Source: Sphaerochaeta sp032144095
Lineage (GTDB): Bacteria > Spirochaetota > Spirochaetia > Sphaerochaetales > Sphaerochaetaceae
Direction: 5' to 3'
Length of the DNA: 64,000 bases
NCBI RefSeq assembly: GCF_032144095.1
Contig: NZ_JAVSNJ010000002.1
Location: 186,001 to 250,000, forward strand
Below the pieces are notes generated by a model. That model saw only the letters and a list, made by a program, of their open reading frames with translations, was not told where the DNA came from and made no database searches. A program made the position numbers and the translations under genes. Shown here piece by piece: positions 41,968 through 50,651 of this stretch (positions are counted from its first letter, which is position 1; every line of letters begins with the position of its first letter).

Positions 41968-43023
41968 ATGAAGAAGCTACAAGTATTGGTCATAGGGGTG
42001 TTGCTGCTCCTTGCCATGACAGCTGTGAGTGCTGCAGGGTCAACCGAGGCAAAGGCCGCACCAAGGGAACTGATTGTCTCCACCTGGGGTCTTTCTGAGG
42101 ATTCACTGTGGAGTGAAGTGTATGAGCCCTTCGAAAAACAGTATAACGTAAAAGTCATCCTCGATACCGGCAATGCCCAGGAGCGGTACACCAAGCTCAA
42201 GAGCGATCCCAACACCAAGGTGGACGTCATCGAGCTCTCCCAGAAGAATACTGCTGACGGGGTTGCCGACGGCCTCTTCTCAACCCTCCAGATCAGCGAT
42301 GTAAAACAATACAACGACCTGATCAAGGGAGCACAGGACCTGGTGAAAATCGGATCAGGTGCATCCTATACCCTCAACAGCATCGGGATCATCTACAACC
42401 CCAAAGCTGCAGGCATTACCATCGACAGCTGGGATGACCTGTGGAATCCTGCCCTGAAGGGCAAGATCTCCATCCCAGACATCACCACCACCTTTGGACC
42501 TGCCTTCATGGTCATGTGCAGTGACGTCAAGGGTGTTGACTTTGCTTCAGACAAGGGTGAAACTGCCTTCAAGGCCCTCGAGGCGCTCAAGCCCAACGTA
42601 TTGAGAACCTATGCAAAGTCCTCCGATGTTGCCTCCCTCTTCCAGAACGGAGAGATCGCAGTAGCAATCGTCGGTGACTTTGGTGTGCCGGTAATCACCA
42701 AAGCTGACCCGGATGCAGTCTATGTCGTTCCTGCCTCTGGCACCTATGCCAACTTCAACGTCATCAACATTGCAAAGAATACCAAGAACCGTGACCTTGC
42801 AGTAGCATACATCAACTACCGCCTTGACGCTGAGACCGAGCTGAGGACTGCAAAGGCCCTCAATGAGGCACCGGTCAATGCAAAGGTTAAGCTTTCACCA
42901 GAGCTGGCTGAGAACAAGACCGTAGGGGACGTTGCAGCACGAGCTGCTATGGTCGACTTTACCGTGGTGAATCCCCTGATGGCTTCCTGGGTTGACCGTT
43001 TCAACCGGTTGATGAACAAATAG
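41968..43023 (+). CDS. PotD-type ABC transporter substrate-binding protein
   Basis: A 351-residue periplasmic binding protein with a signal peptide (cut near MTAVSAAGS) and the PotD/Fe-binding fold (STWGLSEDSLWSEVYEPFEKQYNV, YNPKAAGITIDSWDDLWNPALKGKISIPD). A GGGAGGA site precedes the ATG. The ligand is inferred from neighbours to be a purine-like compound. The Asp/Trp-rich polyamine pocket of PotD was not clearly recognisable. Confidence 0.88.
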   Translation: MKKLQVLVIGVLLLLAMTAVSAAGSTEAKAAPRELIVSTWGLSEDSLWSEVYEPFEKQYNVKVILDTGNAQERYTKLKSDPNTKVDVIELSQKNTADGVADGLFSTLQISDVKQYNDLIKGAQDLVKIGSGASYTLNSIGIIYNPKAAGITIDSWDDLWNPALKGKISIPDITTTFGPAFMVMCSDVKGVDFASDKGETAFKALEALKPNVLRTYAKSSDVASLFQNGEIAVAIVGDFGVPVITKADPDAVYVVPASGTYANFNVINIAKNTKNRDLAVAYINYRLDAETELRTAKALNEAPVNAKVKLSPELAENKTVGDVAARAAMVDFTVVNPLMASWVDRFNRLMNK

Positions 43024-44696
43024 TGACCAAGCTTGCAAACATATGGCTGTACAATACAGCCTACCGAAGCTTCGATTGGGGTTCCCTATCGTTTGATAGA
43101 ACGATAGCTCATGTCGATCGACGCTTCGGTGAGGAGGGGGGTGAGGGACTGTACCTCATCCCTGGCCTCATCGATATCCACATGCATATCGAATCTTCCA
43201 TGACCACTCCAACGGAGTTCTCCAATACGGTCCTCCCCCATGGCACGACAACCGTCGTCGCTGATTGCCATGAGGTTGCCAATGTCTTTGGCGCAGATGG
43301 GCTCAGCGACTATATGGACCTGCCCTCCGAACTCGATGTCTTCTATGCCATACCCTCCAGCGTCCCCTCCACATCGGCTGAACTGGAAACCAGTGGGGGT
43401 TCCATTGACGAGCAAGAGGTCCACCAGCTTTGCAAACGGGATGACATCATAGCCCTTGGAGAGATCATGAATGCCAATGACCTCTTCTCAGAGGGTGATA
43501 ACCGGACCAAACGCATCATCAGGGCGTTCCAGGAGGAGAAGAGGAACTTCCCCATCGAAGGACACTGCCCCAAGATATCTCAGGAGTTGCTCTCCCGCTT
43601 CATAGCAGGGGGCGTTGACTCGGACCATACCCAACAGACAGGGCTATCCATACAGGAGAAGTCCTCCGCCGGCATGTTCCTGGAAATCCAGGACAAGAGC
43701 ATCAACAGGGAGACCATCGCAGCCCTCTCCGACCCCCATCTGGTAGGAAAATACTGCTTCTGCACCGACGATGTGATGCCTGACATCCTTTTCAGCAAGG
43801 GCCATCTCGATGCCGTCTTGCGCAACGCCCTGAGCTGTGGACTTGACGTACATGATGCAATCTATGCCGCTACCTACAGTCCTGCGATGCGCATGCGCCT
43901 CTTCGACCGTGGCTCGATAGCCCCAGGAAAGATTGCAGACTTCATCCTGGTCGATGACCTGAATACCCTCCATATCCATGCGGTCTACAAGTCAGGCATG
44001 AAGGTCTTTGATGCAACAGAGGGCCTTATCAACCGCCTCCCTGTTCCTACCATAAAAGATAGCTACCTCCATTCCTTACGAAGGAAGGCGGTTTCCCCTA
44101 GCCAGTTCACCATCGACTGCCCTAACGGAACAAGGGATATCCTGGTCATGGAACGGGAAGAGACCACCACCTTCACCCGCTTTGCAAAACAGAGGGTCAC
44201 CATCACCGATGGAGTCGTTCCCTTTGCCCAGTATGGACTTAGCCTCATAGCTGTGGTAGAGCGATATGGGCATGAAAGCCCTATCCTGCCCGCCTTCGTC
44301 AAGAATGGCCTGAAGAAAGCTGGGGCTATCTGTACCTCCTGGGCGCATGACAGCCACAACCTTCTGGTCCTTGCCACCAGCGTGGAACTTGCCACACGTG
44401 CAGTCAACCTGGTGTTGGAACGGCAGGGAGGGATAGCCCTTGTTGATGAGGACAGGCAACAGTTTGTCCCTCTCTCCTATGGTGGCATCATCTCCCTCGA
44501 ACCGATGGAAACCCTTGCTGGGGAAATTGCTGATGTGCGAAATTGGCTGAAGGAGCATGGGTATAGGGCCCATGAGGAGCTGATGAACTTTGCAGTGCTA
44601 GCCCTACCGGTCTCACCGGCTGTCAAGATCAGTGACAAGGGCCTGATAGATGTGGTACACAAACGTCTAGTCGACTGGAGAACCTACTGGGAGTAA
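43023..44696 (+). CDS. ade: Adenine deaminase
   Basis: Converts adenine to hypoxanthine and ammonia. The 557-residue protein is the length of bacterial Ade and carries the metal motif DIHMHIESSM (about residue 49), PHGTTTVVADCHEVANV, ALGEIMN, GHCPKIS and FCTDDVMPDI. The C-terminal half has the Ade-specific domain ending in a region with AICTSWAHDSHN. GTG start overlaps the binding-protein stop, so import and deamination are coupled. Confidence 0.92.
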   Translation: MTKLANIWLYNTAYRSFDWGSLSFDRTIAHVDRRFGEEGGEGLYLIPGLIDIHMHIESSMTTPTEFSNTVLPHGTTTVVADCHEVANVFGADGLSDYMDLPSELDVFYAIPSSVPSTSAELETSGGSIDEQEVHQLCKRDDIIALGEIMNANDLFSEGDNRTKRIIRAFQEEKRNFPIEGHCPKISQELLSRFIAGGVDSDHTQQTGLSIQEKSSAGMFLEIQDKSINRETIAALSDPHLVGKYCFCTDDVMPDILFSKGHLDAVLRNALSCGLDVHDAIYAATYSPAMRMRLFDRGSIAPGKIADFILVDDLNTLHIHAVYKSGMKVFDATEGLINRLPVPTIKDSYLHSLRRKAVSPSQFTIDCPNGTRDILVMEREETTTFTRFAKQRVTITDGVVPFAQYGLSLIAVVERYGHESPILPAFVKNGLKKAGAICTSWAHDSHNLLVLATSVELATRAVNLVLERQGGIALVDEDRQQFVPLSYGGIISLEPMETLAGEIADVRNWLKEHGYRAHEELMNFAVLALPVSPAVKISDKGLIDVVHKRLVDWRTYWE

Positions 44697-44700
44697 TGCG

Positions 44701-46017
44701 ATGGAATTGGTACTACGACATGCAGTGATCCTGACCGAAGACAGCAACCAGAGCATCATCGCCGATGGTGCCTTGGTTATCCGGGGGGAAGTCATCGACT
44801 TTGTTGGCCCTGATGGCTCCCTACCCCACCAGTTTGCTCTCCTACCCTCCCTCGATTGTTCCGATTGCCTCATCATGCCGGCTCTCATCAACAGCCATAC
44901 CCATACAGGCATGGTCGCTTTCCGTAGCCTTGGCGATGACGTAGCCGATAGGCTCAAACGGTTCCTCCTACCCCTCGAAGCAACGTGCATGACCGAAGAG
45001 CTTGCCGCCCTCTCTGCAAAGATTGCCATGGCAGAGATGCAGCTTGCAGGAATAGGCACTGCCGTTGACATGTACTATTTTGAGGAGGCGATCGCCAGGG
45101 CAGCAAGCGAGATGCATTTTCGCCTGCTGGGATCTGAGACCATCATGGAGGAGAGCCCCTGCAACAGCGCCAATGGGGAGGAGGGCCTTTCCTATGCCGA
45201 AAACCTGCTCAGTTCTACAAAGGACAACCCTTGGTTCAAGCCGCTGTTTTCTGCACATGCCCCCTATAGCGTGACCTCTGATACCCTGCTGGCCATCAGC
45301 CACATGGCCAGGGAACACAGGATGAAGTGGACCATGCATCTTTCGGAGATGGATTTTGAGATGGAGCAATTCCAGAAAACCTACAACAAGACCCCTATTG
45401 GCTATCTTGCTGAAATCGGTGTGTTGGACGATAGGTTGCTTGCAGTCCACTGCATCCATACCACCGATGAAGATCTTGCACTGCTTGCAAACCAGGGGAC
45501 AGCAGTCGTCCACTGCCCAGGGGCCAATGCCAAATCGGGAAAAGGGATCGCGCAGGTCTACAAGATGCTCAAGCTAGGTATACCGGTCTGTCTGGGTACC
45601 GACGGCCCTGCAAGCGGAAATACCCTGGACCTGTTCACCCAGATGAAACTGTGCGCCATCCTACAGAAGACTTGGAACAAGGACCGGACGATTCTCCCTG
45701 CAAAAGCAGTCGTCCCCATGGCTACCAGTGTAGCTGCGAAGGTCTTGGGCCTTGGAGCAGAACTGGGAAGCCTGGAAACTGGCAAGCTGGCTGATATTCT
45801 GGTCCTTGGTCTGGACAGCCCGAACATGATCCCCTGTTTCGATCCCTACTCACTTGTTGTCTACAGTGCTGGGGTACAGAATGTACGCCATCTCTTTACC
45901 AAGGGAGAGTGGGTGGTGAAGGACCATGAGCTGACCCAAGTGGATAGCAGGCTCCTTCGCTCAGAATTCTTGCTAGCAAGCAAAGCCTTCGCTGAGGAAG
46001 CAAAAAGCCGGTTGTAA
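44701..46017 (+). CDS. MtaD/SsnA-like aminohydrolase
   Basis: A 438-residue amidohydrolase of the TRZ/ATZ-MtaD group, which deaminates methylthioadenosine, S-adenosylhomocysteine, adenosine or similar. Metal motifs: NSHTHTGM (about residue 64), HLSEM, HCIHTTDEDL and GTDGPASGN, all intact. It follows ade by four bases. The second deaminase suggests the importer delivers adenine-containing nucleosides as well as the base. Confidence 0.88.
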   Translation: MELVLRHAVILTEDSNQSIIADGALVIRGEVIDFVGPDGSLPHQFALLPSLDCSDCLIMPALINSHTHTGMVAFRSLGDDVADRLKRFLLPLEATCMTEELAALSAKIAMAEMQLAGIGTAVDMYYFEEAIARAASEMHFRLLGSETIMEESPCNSANGEEGLSYAENLLSSTKDNPWFKPLFSAHAPYSVTSDTLLAISHMAREHRMKWTMHLSEMDFEMEQFQKTYNKTPIGYLAEIGVLDDRLLAVHCIHTTDEDLALLANQGTAVVHCPGANAKSGKGIAQVYKMLKLGIPVCLGTDGPASGNTLDLFTQMKLCAILQKTWNKDRTILPAKAVVPMATSVAAKVLGLGAELGSLETGKLADILVLGLDSPNMIPCFDPYSLVVYSAGVQNVRHLFTKGEWVVKDHELTQVDSRLLRSEFLLASKAFAEEAKSRL

Positions 46018-46082
46018 ACTGGTTCCCCCGTACTTGCCTTTCCCGAAATATGGGCAAAAAGCGACCATGCAAAAAAACCTAC

Positions 46083-46111
46083 TTGACTAACAGAGTACCT
46101 TTCAATATAGT
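46083..46111 (+). promoter_or_regulatory. Promoter of tRNA-Met
   Basis: TTGACT (46083-46088) and TATAGT (46106-46111) with a 17-base spacer, about 25 bases before the tRNA. Confidence 0.75.
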
Positions 46112-46136
46112 GCAAGAGTTGTTGCATACAGCACAT

Positions 46137-46209
46137 GGCGGCATAGCTCAGTTGGTAGAGCAAACGGCTCATATCCGTTCGGTCAGGGGTCCGAGTCCCT
46201 TTGCCGCTA
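46137..46209 (+). tRNA. tRNA-Met (anticodon CAT)
   Basis: Cloverleaf: acceptor GGCGGCA / TGCCGCT, TAGCTCA at positions 8-14, anticodon loop CTCATAT on an AACGG/CCGTT stem, T-arm with TCCGAGT-type loop. CAT with a G1 start and no initiator features suggests elongator methionine; lysidine-modified Ile2 cannot be excluded. CCA is not encoded. Confidence 0.9.
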
Positions 46210-46211
46210 CT

Positions 46212-46245
46212 AGAAACCTTCCTACACCAGGAAGGTTTCTTTTTT
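46212..46245 (+). terminator. Terminator after tRNA-Met
   Basis: AGAAACCTTCCT (46212-46223) and AGGAAGGTTTCT (46229-46240) form a perfect 12-bp stem followed by a T run. Confidence 0.93.
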
Positions 46246-46287
46246 GTCTTCCTCTGTTTGACCTGGTTCCTCCAACAGGGTGTGCTG

Positions 46288-47646
46288 CTACTCTAGATAA
46301 CCAAGCCACCTCCTCTGCCTCTCGATCATAAGGTCGACCAGTTCCGGGATATGTTCACAACGGTCGACTATCGGATTGGCAAGCAACGCCTGGATGACAT
46401 ACTCCTTCTTGCCGGTTAGGACCGCTTCCGCAACCAGGTCATACACCCCACAGTAGTTTCTCAGCAAGGCGGCGAAGCCCTTGGGATAGGAGGGGAAAGC
46501 AATGCCTTGCAAGCCAGAGGCGTGCACCGTAGCAGGTACCTCCACGGCAATCCAGGATGGGAGCGAAGGGATCAGGTTGTTGTTGAGGATGTTTACAGCA
46601 GCCTCCTCATACCCACTATCGTCAACGATTCCCTCCAGGATTGTGACCAGCCTCTCGTGCACCTGCAGTTCAATCTTCGGCTGGGTATGGGCGAGCATCA
46701 TCTGATAGAGCGTATAGAAGTCCTTGATGCCCCTATGGTCGGCAACCTCATGGGCCCAGGGGATGTACTCCCCCAGATGGCTGTCGCCGGTGATGGGCAA
46801 CAGGTGGTAGTTTTCAAGGACCTTTTTGAACAGGGTCCTGTCTGCCCACGCTTTTGCACTTGTCATCCCTTCAGGCAATACCCTCTCCCGCTGACCTTCA
46901 GTCTGGAAGAGCTGCTGGTTGTTCAGCACATAGGAGAGGATGTCAGAGTACCCGGGTTCCTTCTCAAAGAAGGCAGGGGCCAGCCTGAGAATATCGGCAT
47001 AGGCATCATGTCCCGTATCCCTGTAGCTAGCCTCTAGCAAGACGCTGAAGTGGTTCAACCCACCTGCCCTCAGCGAAAGGTTTTCAAACGGGGTATGGAG
47101 TATGGCAGGAAGATACCGTTCAAGGGAGGCGATCTCGTGGCACATCCCTACAAACTTCATATCCGGATATTTGCGTAACACCGTCGTGGTGATGGCTGTC
47201 ATCGGGTTGGAGTAGTTGAACACCCAGGCCCTCGGAGCGAGGAGGGCTATATCGGCGCATATCTCCATGATGACAGGGGTGATGCGTAGGGCATGGAATA
47301 CCCCTCCAGGACCTCCGTTCTCCCCATATACCTGCCTGAAACCGTACTGTTGGGGAAGGGTCCAGTCCTCATCCCAAAGGGCAAAGCGCTTGCCGACCTC
47401 GATGGATATGACAACTACATCAGCATCGGGAAGGGCAGCTTTGCGCTCTGTAAAGGCCTGAAGGGAAAATGGGAGGGTATGTTCCTCGATGAAGCGCTTG
47501 GCCACAGAGTGGACATGTTCCAAGGCTGCACCATCAATATCAACCAGACACACTTCACTGCCTGCAAGTCTCTTGCTCTGAAAGATATCCCCTAGGGTAC
47601 CAAATCCAAACTGGGCACTTCCTGCCCCGATAAGAACTATCTTCAT
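46288..47646 (-). CDS. GH4-family glycosidase
   Basis: An NAD+- and Mn2+-dependent glycosidase of family 4, 452 residues. Rossmann motif GAGSAQFG, NYSNPM (sugar site), the metal-binding Cys in GMCHE and His in GLNHF are all present. The active-site tetrad reads CHEI; other GH4 classes show CHSV, CNVP or CHGF at that place, so substrate class (alpha-glucosidase, alpha-galactosidase or glucuronidase) is open. No transporter gene is adjacent. No signal peptide. Confidence 0.9.
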   Translation of the reverse strand: MKIVLIGAGSAQFGFGTLGDIFQSKRLAGSEVCLVDIDGAALEHVHSVAKRFIEEHTLPFSLQAFTERKAALPDADVVVISIEVGKRFALWDEDWTLPQQYGFRQVYGENGGPGGVFHALRITPVIMEICADIALLAPRAWVFNYSNPMTAITTTVLRKYPDMKFVGMCHEIASLERYLPAILHTPFENLSLRAGGLNHFSVLLEASYRDTGHDAYADILRLAPAFFEKEPGYSDILSYVLNNQQLFQTEGQRERVLPEGMTSAKAWADRTLFKKVLENYHLLPITGDSHLGEYIPWAHEVADHRGIKDFYTLYQMMLAHTQPKIELQVHERLVTILEGIVDDSGYEEAAVNILNNNLIPSLPSWIAVEVPATVHASGLQGIAFPSYPKGFAALLRNYCGVYDLVAEAVLTGKKEYVIQALLANPIVDRCEHIPELVDLMIERQRRWLGYLE

Positions 47647-47735
47647 TCCATCATCTCCTTTTCCCCTAGTTTAGGATGTAAGGCCTTCCAAAGCAAGGAA
47701 TACAGGGTAAAGAGCCAGAACTGGCAGATCTACCC

Positions 47736-47764
47736 TTGAAAGATGCAAATACACCCCCTATACT
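47736..47764 (+). promoter_or_regulatory. Leaderless promoter of thpR
   Basis: TTGAAA (47736-47741), 17-base spacer, TATACT (47759-47764), then six bases to the ATG at 47771. No Shine-Dalgarno sequence, so the mRNA should begin at the A of ATG. Confidence 0.7.
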
Positions 47765-47770
47765 CTGGCC

Positions 47771-48283
47771 ATGAGACTTTTCTACGCTCTTCAGCTAGAT
47801 CAGGTAACAAGAAGACACATCTCTGACCTACAAGTCCTCATGCAGCAGGATTGCCCAAGAGGCTCCTTTACCAAGGAGGAAAACCTCCACCTCACCCTCT
47901 GCTTTCTCGGTGACATCGACGCTCAGTACCTGGCCTTGCTGGAAAAAATCCTCCTCTCCCTCGAAGCCGCTCCCCTTGCACTCACCTTCAACCAACTTGG
48001 ACTGTTCAAGAACAGGCAAGGGGATATCCTTTGGCTGGGGCTAGAACACAACCCCCTTCTCGAGCAGGTTCAGGCAACCCTAGCGATGAAACTCAATGGG
48101 GAAGGACTCTATCTGGACCCCCTCCCGTTCACCGCCCATGTGACCCTGGCCAGGAACATAAAAATCAAGAAGCTTCCAGTGCTGGAACCATTCACTACTA
48201 CCTGCAACAAACTATCACTCATGCACTCCCACCAGACACAATTCCAACTGGTATATACCCCTCTCTACACCTTGGTCCTCTAA
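47771..48283 (+). CDS. thpR: RNA 2',3'-cyclic phosphodiesterase
   Basis: A 170-residue 2H phosphoesterase (LigT/ThpR family). The two HxTL motifs are HLTLCFLGD (about residue 40) and HVTLARN (about residue 127), the catalytic histidines that open 2',3'-cyclic phosphates. Length fits. The start ATG directly follows a TATACT promoter, so a leaderless message is expected. Physiological substrate unknown. Confidence 0.92.
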   Translation: MRLFYALQLDQVTRRHISDLQVLMQQDCPRGSFTKEENLHLTLCFLGDIDAQYLALLEKILLSLEAAPLALTFNQLGLFKNRQGDILWLGLEHNPLLEQVQATLAMKLNGEGLYLDPLPFTAHVTLARNIKIKKLPVLEPFTTTCNKLSLMHSHQTQFQLVYTPLYTLVL

Positions 48284-48357
48284 CAAATTTTTGCAGGATA
48301 AAATTTTGGCTCAAGAGTTGCTTGTAGCTAAACTGGTTCCATGCTATGGTGGTCCAA

Positions 48358-49146
48358 ATGGAAAAGTACACTACATATAACGAACAGGCTTGGGACTTTG
48401 AGGTTGGTAGGGGCAACATGTGGACTGACGGCTGTACCGCTGAACAGATCCTGGAAGCAAGAAAAGGCAACCTGATGATGAGCCTCTCCCCCTTCAAGCA
48501 GGTCCCGCACTCCTGGATAGCAGAGACCAAGGGAAAAGAGGTCCTTTGCCTCGCCTGTGGAGGTGGCCAGCAAGGCATCTTGCTTGCTTCCTATGGGGCG
48601 AAGGTAACAGTGTTCGACATCTCTTCAGAACAGTTGAAGCAGGATGCAACCATTGCCAAGAGGGAGGGCCTGACCATTGCCATCGAACACGGGGACATGA
48701 GCGACCTCTCCCGTTTTTCTGACCAGAGGTTCGACCTCATCTTCAACCCAACCTCTACCTGTTTCATCGACGATGTACAGAAGGTCTACCACCAGTGCAA
48801 CAGGATACTCAAGGATGGGGGGACACTTCTTACCAGTGCAACCAACCCTGCCCTCTACATGTTTGACGAGAAGGCTGCCGTGCGGGGCAAGATGAAGGTG
48901 AAATACACCATACCCTTCTCGGACCTGAAAAGCCTCAGCGAAAAGGAACTCCTCAAACGACTGAAAAAGCACGATACCATCGAGTTCAGCCATACGATCA
49001 ACGATCTGGTGGGCGGGTTGTGCAAGCAAGGGTTCTCCATCATTGACCTCTATACCGACACGAGCGGATGCCTGATGATGGACAGCTTTGTACACGACTG
49101 CTACATGGCAATACGTGCAAAGAAAGGCTCCAAGGGCTCTTGTTAG
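48358..49146 (+). CDS. SAM-dependent methyltransferase
   Basis: A 262-residue class I methyltransferase: SAM loop VLCLACGGGQQGILLA (about residue 65), acidic strand VTVFDISSEQL and HGDMSDLSRF, then NPTSTCFIDD. Substrate unknown. The ATG at 48358 is preferred because GGTGG lies a few bases upstream; an ATG four codons earlier (48346) is possible. A promoter TTGGCT-N17-TAAACT (48306-48334) lies just upstream. Confidence 0.85.
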   Translation: MEKYTTYNEQAWDFEVGRGNMWTDGCTAEQILEARKGNLMMSLSPFKQVPHSWIAETKGKEVLCLACGGGQQGILLASYGAKVTVFDISSEQLKQDATIAKREGLTIAIEHGDMSDLSRFSDQRFDLIFNPTSTCFIDDVQKVYHQCNRILKDGGTLLTSATNPALYMFDEKAAVRGKMKVKYTIPFSDLKSLSEKELLKRLKKHDTIEFSHTINDLVGGLCKQGFSIIDLYTDTSGCLMMDSFVHDCYMAIRAKKGSKGSC

Positions 49147-49168
49147 GAAAAAATTCAACCGATATACT
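49140..49168 (+). promoter_or_regulatory. Leaderless promoter of TPR gene
   Basis: TTGTTA (49140-49145), 17-base spacer, TATACT (49163-49168), then six bases to the ATG at 49175. The -35 overlaps the stop codon of the methyltransferase. Confidence 0.65.
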
Positions 49169-49174
49169 GGAAAT

Positions 49175-49999
49175 ATGGAAAACTACCTAGCACGCATGCT
49201 GCTTACCAGCGAGCTTGATGACCCAGTATTTTTTGCTCAGGTGCATCAGACCATCATGGATCTGGAGAAGAAGCGTGTAGAACATTTCAATCTACACGGT
49301 CCGGCAAATCCTGGGTATGTGACGCTCATGGGTGAACTGAACATGGCCTACCTACAGGCAAATGACTCCACCAGTGAACTGGAAGTGGCAAAGCAGATAT
49401 TCGAGATCACCAAAGCGCTCTACGGTCTGGAGGATGAGGTTACCATCGAATCACAGATAGCATTGGCAAACTCCTACCTCGACGACGACAGGAACGATGA
49501 GGCACAAAAGATAGCGACTGAACTGCTCAAACGTGACTGGTCAGAAAAAGAGGGCCCTTCCTACGACCTCTACCTCGATGTGGTCTGCCTACAGGCGGAT
49601 ATCCACCACAAGAAGGAGCTCTTCACCAAAGAACTGCCGCTTCGCCTCCATGTCCTCACCATCCTTGAGGAGTTCGAGGGTTCTGCCAACAACCAGAGCA
49701 TCATAGCCAGGGCAGCCTATGGCTACTGCCTGGAAAAGATGAAGCGCTACCGTGAGGCCTTGGAACAGTACATCACCATCCGAGCCTTCCTGGATAATGA
49801 AAAAGAGCTCTCAACCCATGCCGAGAAAATAGGGCTCATGGCCCATATCGGCAGGTGTTACCACAAGATAGGGAAATTCGAAGAGTCTAAAATGGCCTAT
49901 CAATGGGCTTTGAGGGAATCGATTACCCTCTACGGGCATGCATCTCCCCTAACGGTAAAGATGAAGAAGATCACCAGCACATACTCCCTGAAAGAGTAG
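49175..49999 (+). CDS. Tetratricopeptide-repeat protein
   Basis: A 274-residue soluble protein of helical repeats (ELNMAYLQANDSTSELEVAKQIF; ALANSYLDDDRNDEAQKIAT; AYGYCLEKMKRYREALEQYI; HIGRCYHKIGKFEESKMAYQWAL), a TPR scaffold for protein contacts. No signal peptide or enzymatic domain. The start at 49175 is set by the leaderless promoter; an in-frame extension into the methyltransferase gene is discarded. Confidence 0.82.
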   Translation: MENYLARMLLTSELDDPVFFAQVHQTIMDLEKKRVEHFNLHGPANPGYVTLMGELNMAYLQANDSTSELEVAKQIFEITKALYGLEDEVTIESQIALANSYLDDDRNDEAQKIATELLKRDWSEKEGPSYDLYLDVVCLQADIHHKKELFTKELPLRLHVLTILEEFEGSANNQSIIARAAYGYCLEKMKRYREALEQYITIRAFLDNEKELSTHAEKIGLMAHIGRCYHKIGKFEESKMAYQWALRESITLYGHASPLTVKMKKITSTYSLKE

Positions 50000-50023
50000 C
50001 GTTTGCCAAGAGGAGCAGTTAGC

Positions 50024-50052
50024 TTGACCCATGGGGTAGGAATGCCTATACT
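50024..50052 (+). promoter_or_regulatory. Promoter of DUF3793-flavodoxin operon
   Basis: TTGACC (50024-50029), 17-base spacer, TATACT (50047-50052). The palindrome at 50060-50077 covers the expected transcription start. Confidence 0.7.
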
Positions 50053-50059
50053 CTTTAAT

Positions 50060-50077
50060 AGTTAGCAATGCCTAACT
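50060..50077. promoter_or_regulatory. Palindromic operator, DtxR-like pattern
   Basis: AGTTAG-CAATGC-CTAACT: 6-bp perfect arms, containing TTAG-N-CTAA halves like those bound by DtxR/IdeR-type metal regulators. It overlaps the start of transcription of the DUF3793-flavodoxin operon. Regulation by iron is inference. Confidence 0.55.
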
Positions 50078-50090
50078 AATGGAGGGGCCC

Positions 50091-50651
50091 ATGTCAGAAG
50101 AACTTTTGTTGCAACACTGTTCACCAACGTTGGCTGCACTCAAGGCCGGGAACATGTTCTCCTGCCCGTATGGTTCCATGCCGATGCTTGAACAGACGGT
50201 ACAGACATGGAATGCAAGACTCAACAGCAAAGGTGTAGAGATCCTGATATTGAGCAAAAGCTCAAACACCGCCCTCATCTATGTCTATCGCCCTGCCCTG
50301 CTTGCTGAGGAGCTCCAAAAACAGGAATCCAAGGATCTTCTCACTACCTATGGGTATCCGGTAGATACACCCCAGGCATCCCTATCCTATCTCTCCGACA
50401 AACTCCTGCAACAAGGGGCGTTTCCCCATGAAATCGGACTTTTTCTCGGCTATCCCTCTACCGATGTCCGCCTCTTCATTGAGAACAAAGGGTGCAATGG
50501 GAAATGCGATGGGTGCTGGAAGGTCTATGCAAATGAACTAGAAGCAAAACAACGATTTGCCCAATTCAAAAAATGTACTGCATTGTATATCAAGAAATAC
50601 AAGGAAGGAAAACCCTTGGACAGCTTGGCAGTAAGGAAGGTAAGCCTATGA
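50091..50651 (+). CDS. DUF3793-family protein
   Basis: A 186-residue protein matching DUF3793 (LLLQHCSPTLAALKAGNMFSCPY, HEIGLFLGYPSTDVRLFIENKGCNGKCDGCWKVY). The conserved Cys residues (C-x2-C-x2-C-like) could bind a metal or a cluster. Members are often found with flavodoxin and ferrous-iron uptake genes, as with the flavodoxin here. GGAGGGG precedes the ATG; an earlier ATG lies in the same frame. Confidence 0.85.
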   Translation: MSEELLLQHCSPTLAALKAGNMFSCPYGSMPMLEQTVQTWNARLNSKGVEILILSKSSNTALIYVYRPALLAEELQKQESKDLLTTYGYPVDTPQASLSYLSDKLLQQGAFPHEIGLFLGYPSTDVRLFIENKGCNGKCDGCWKVYANELEAKQRFAQFKKCTALYIKKYKEGKPLDSLAVRKVSL

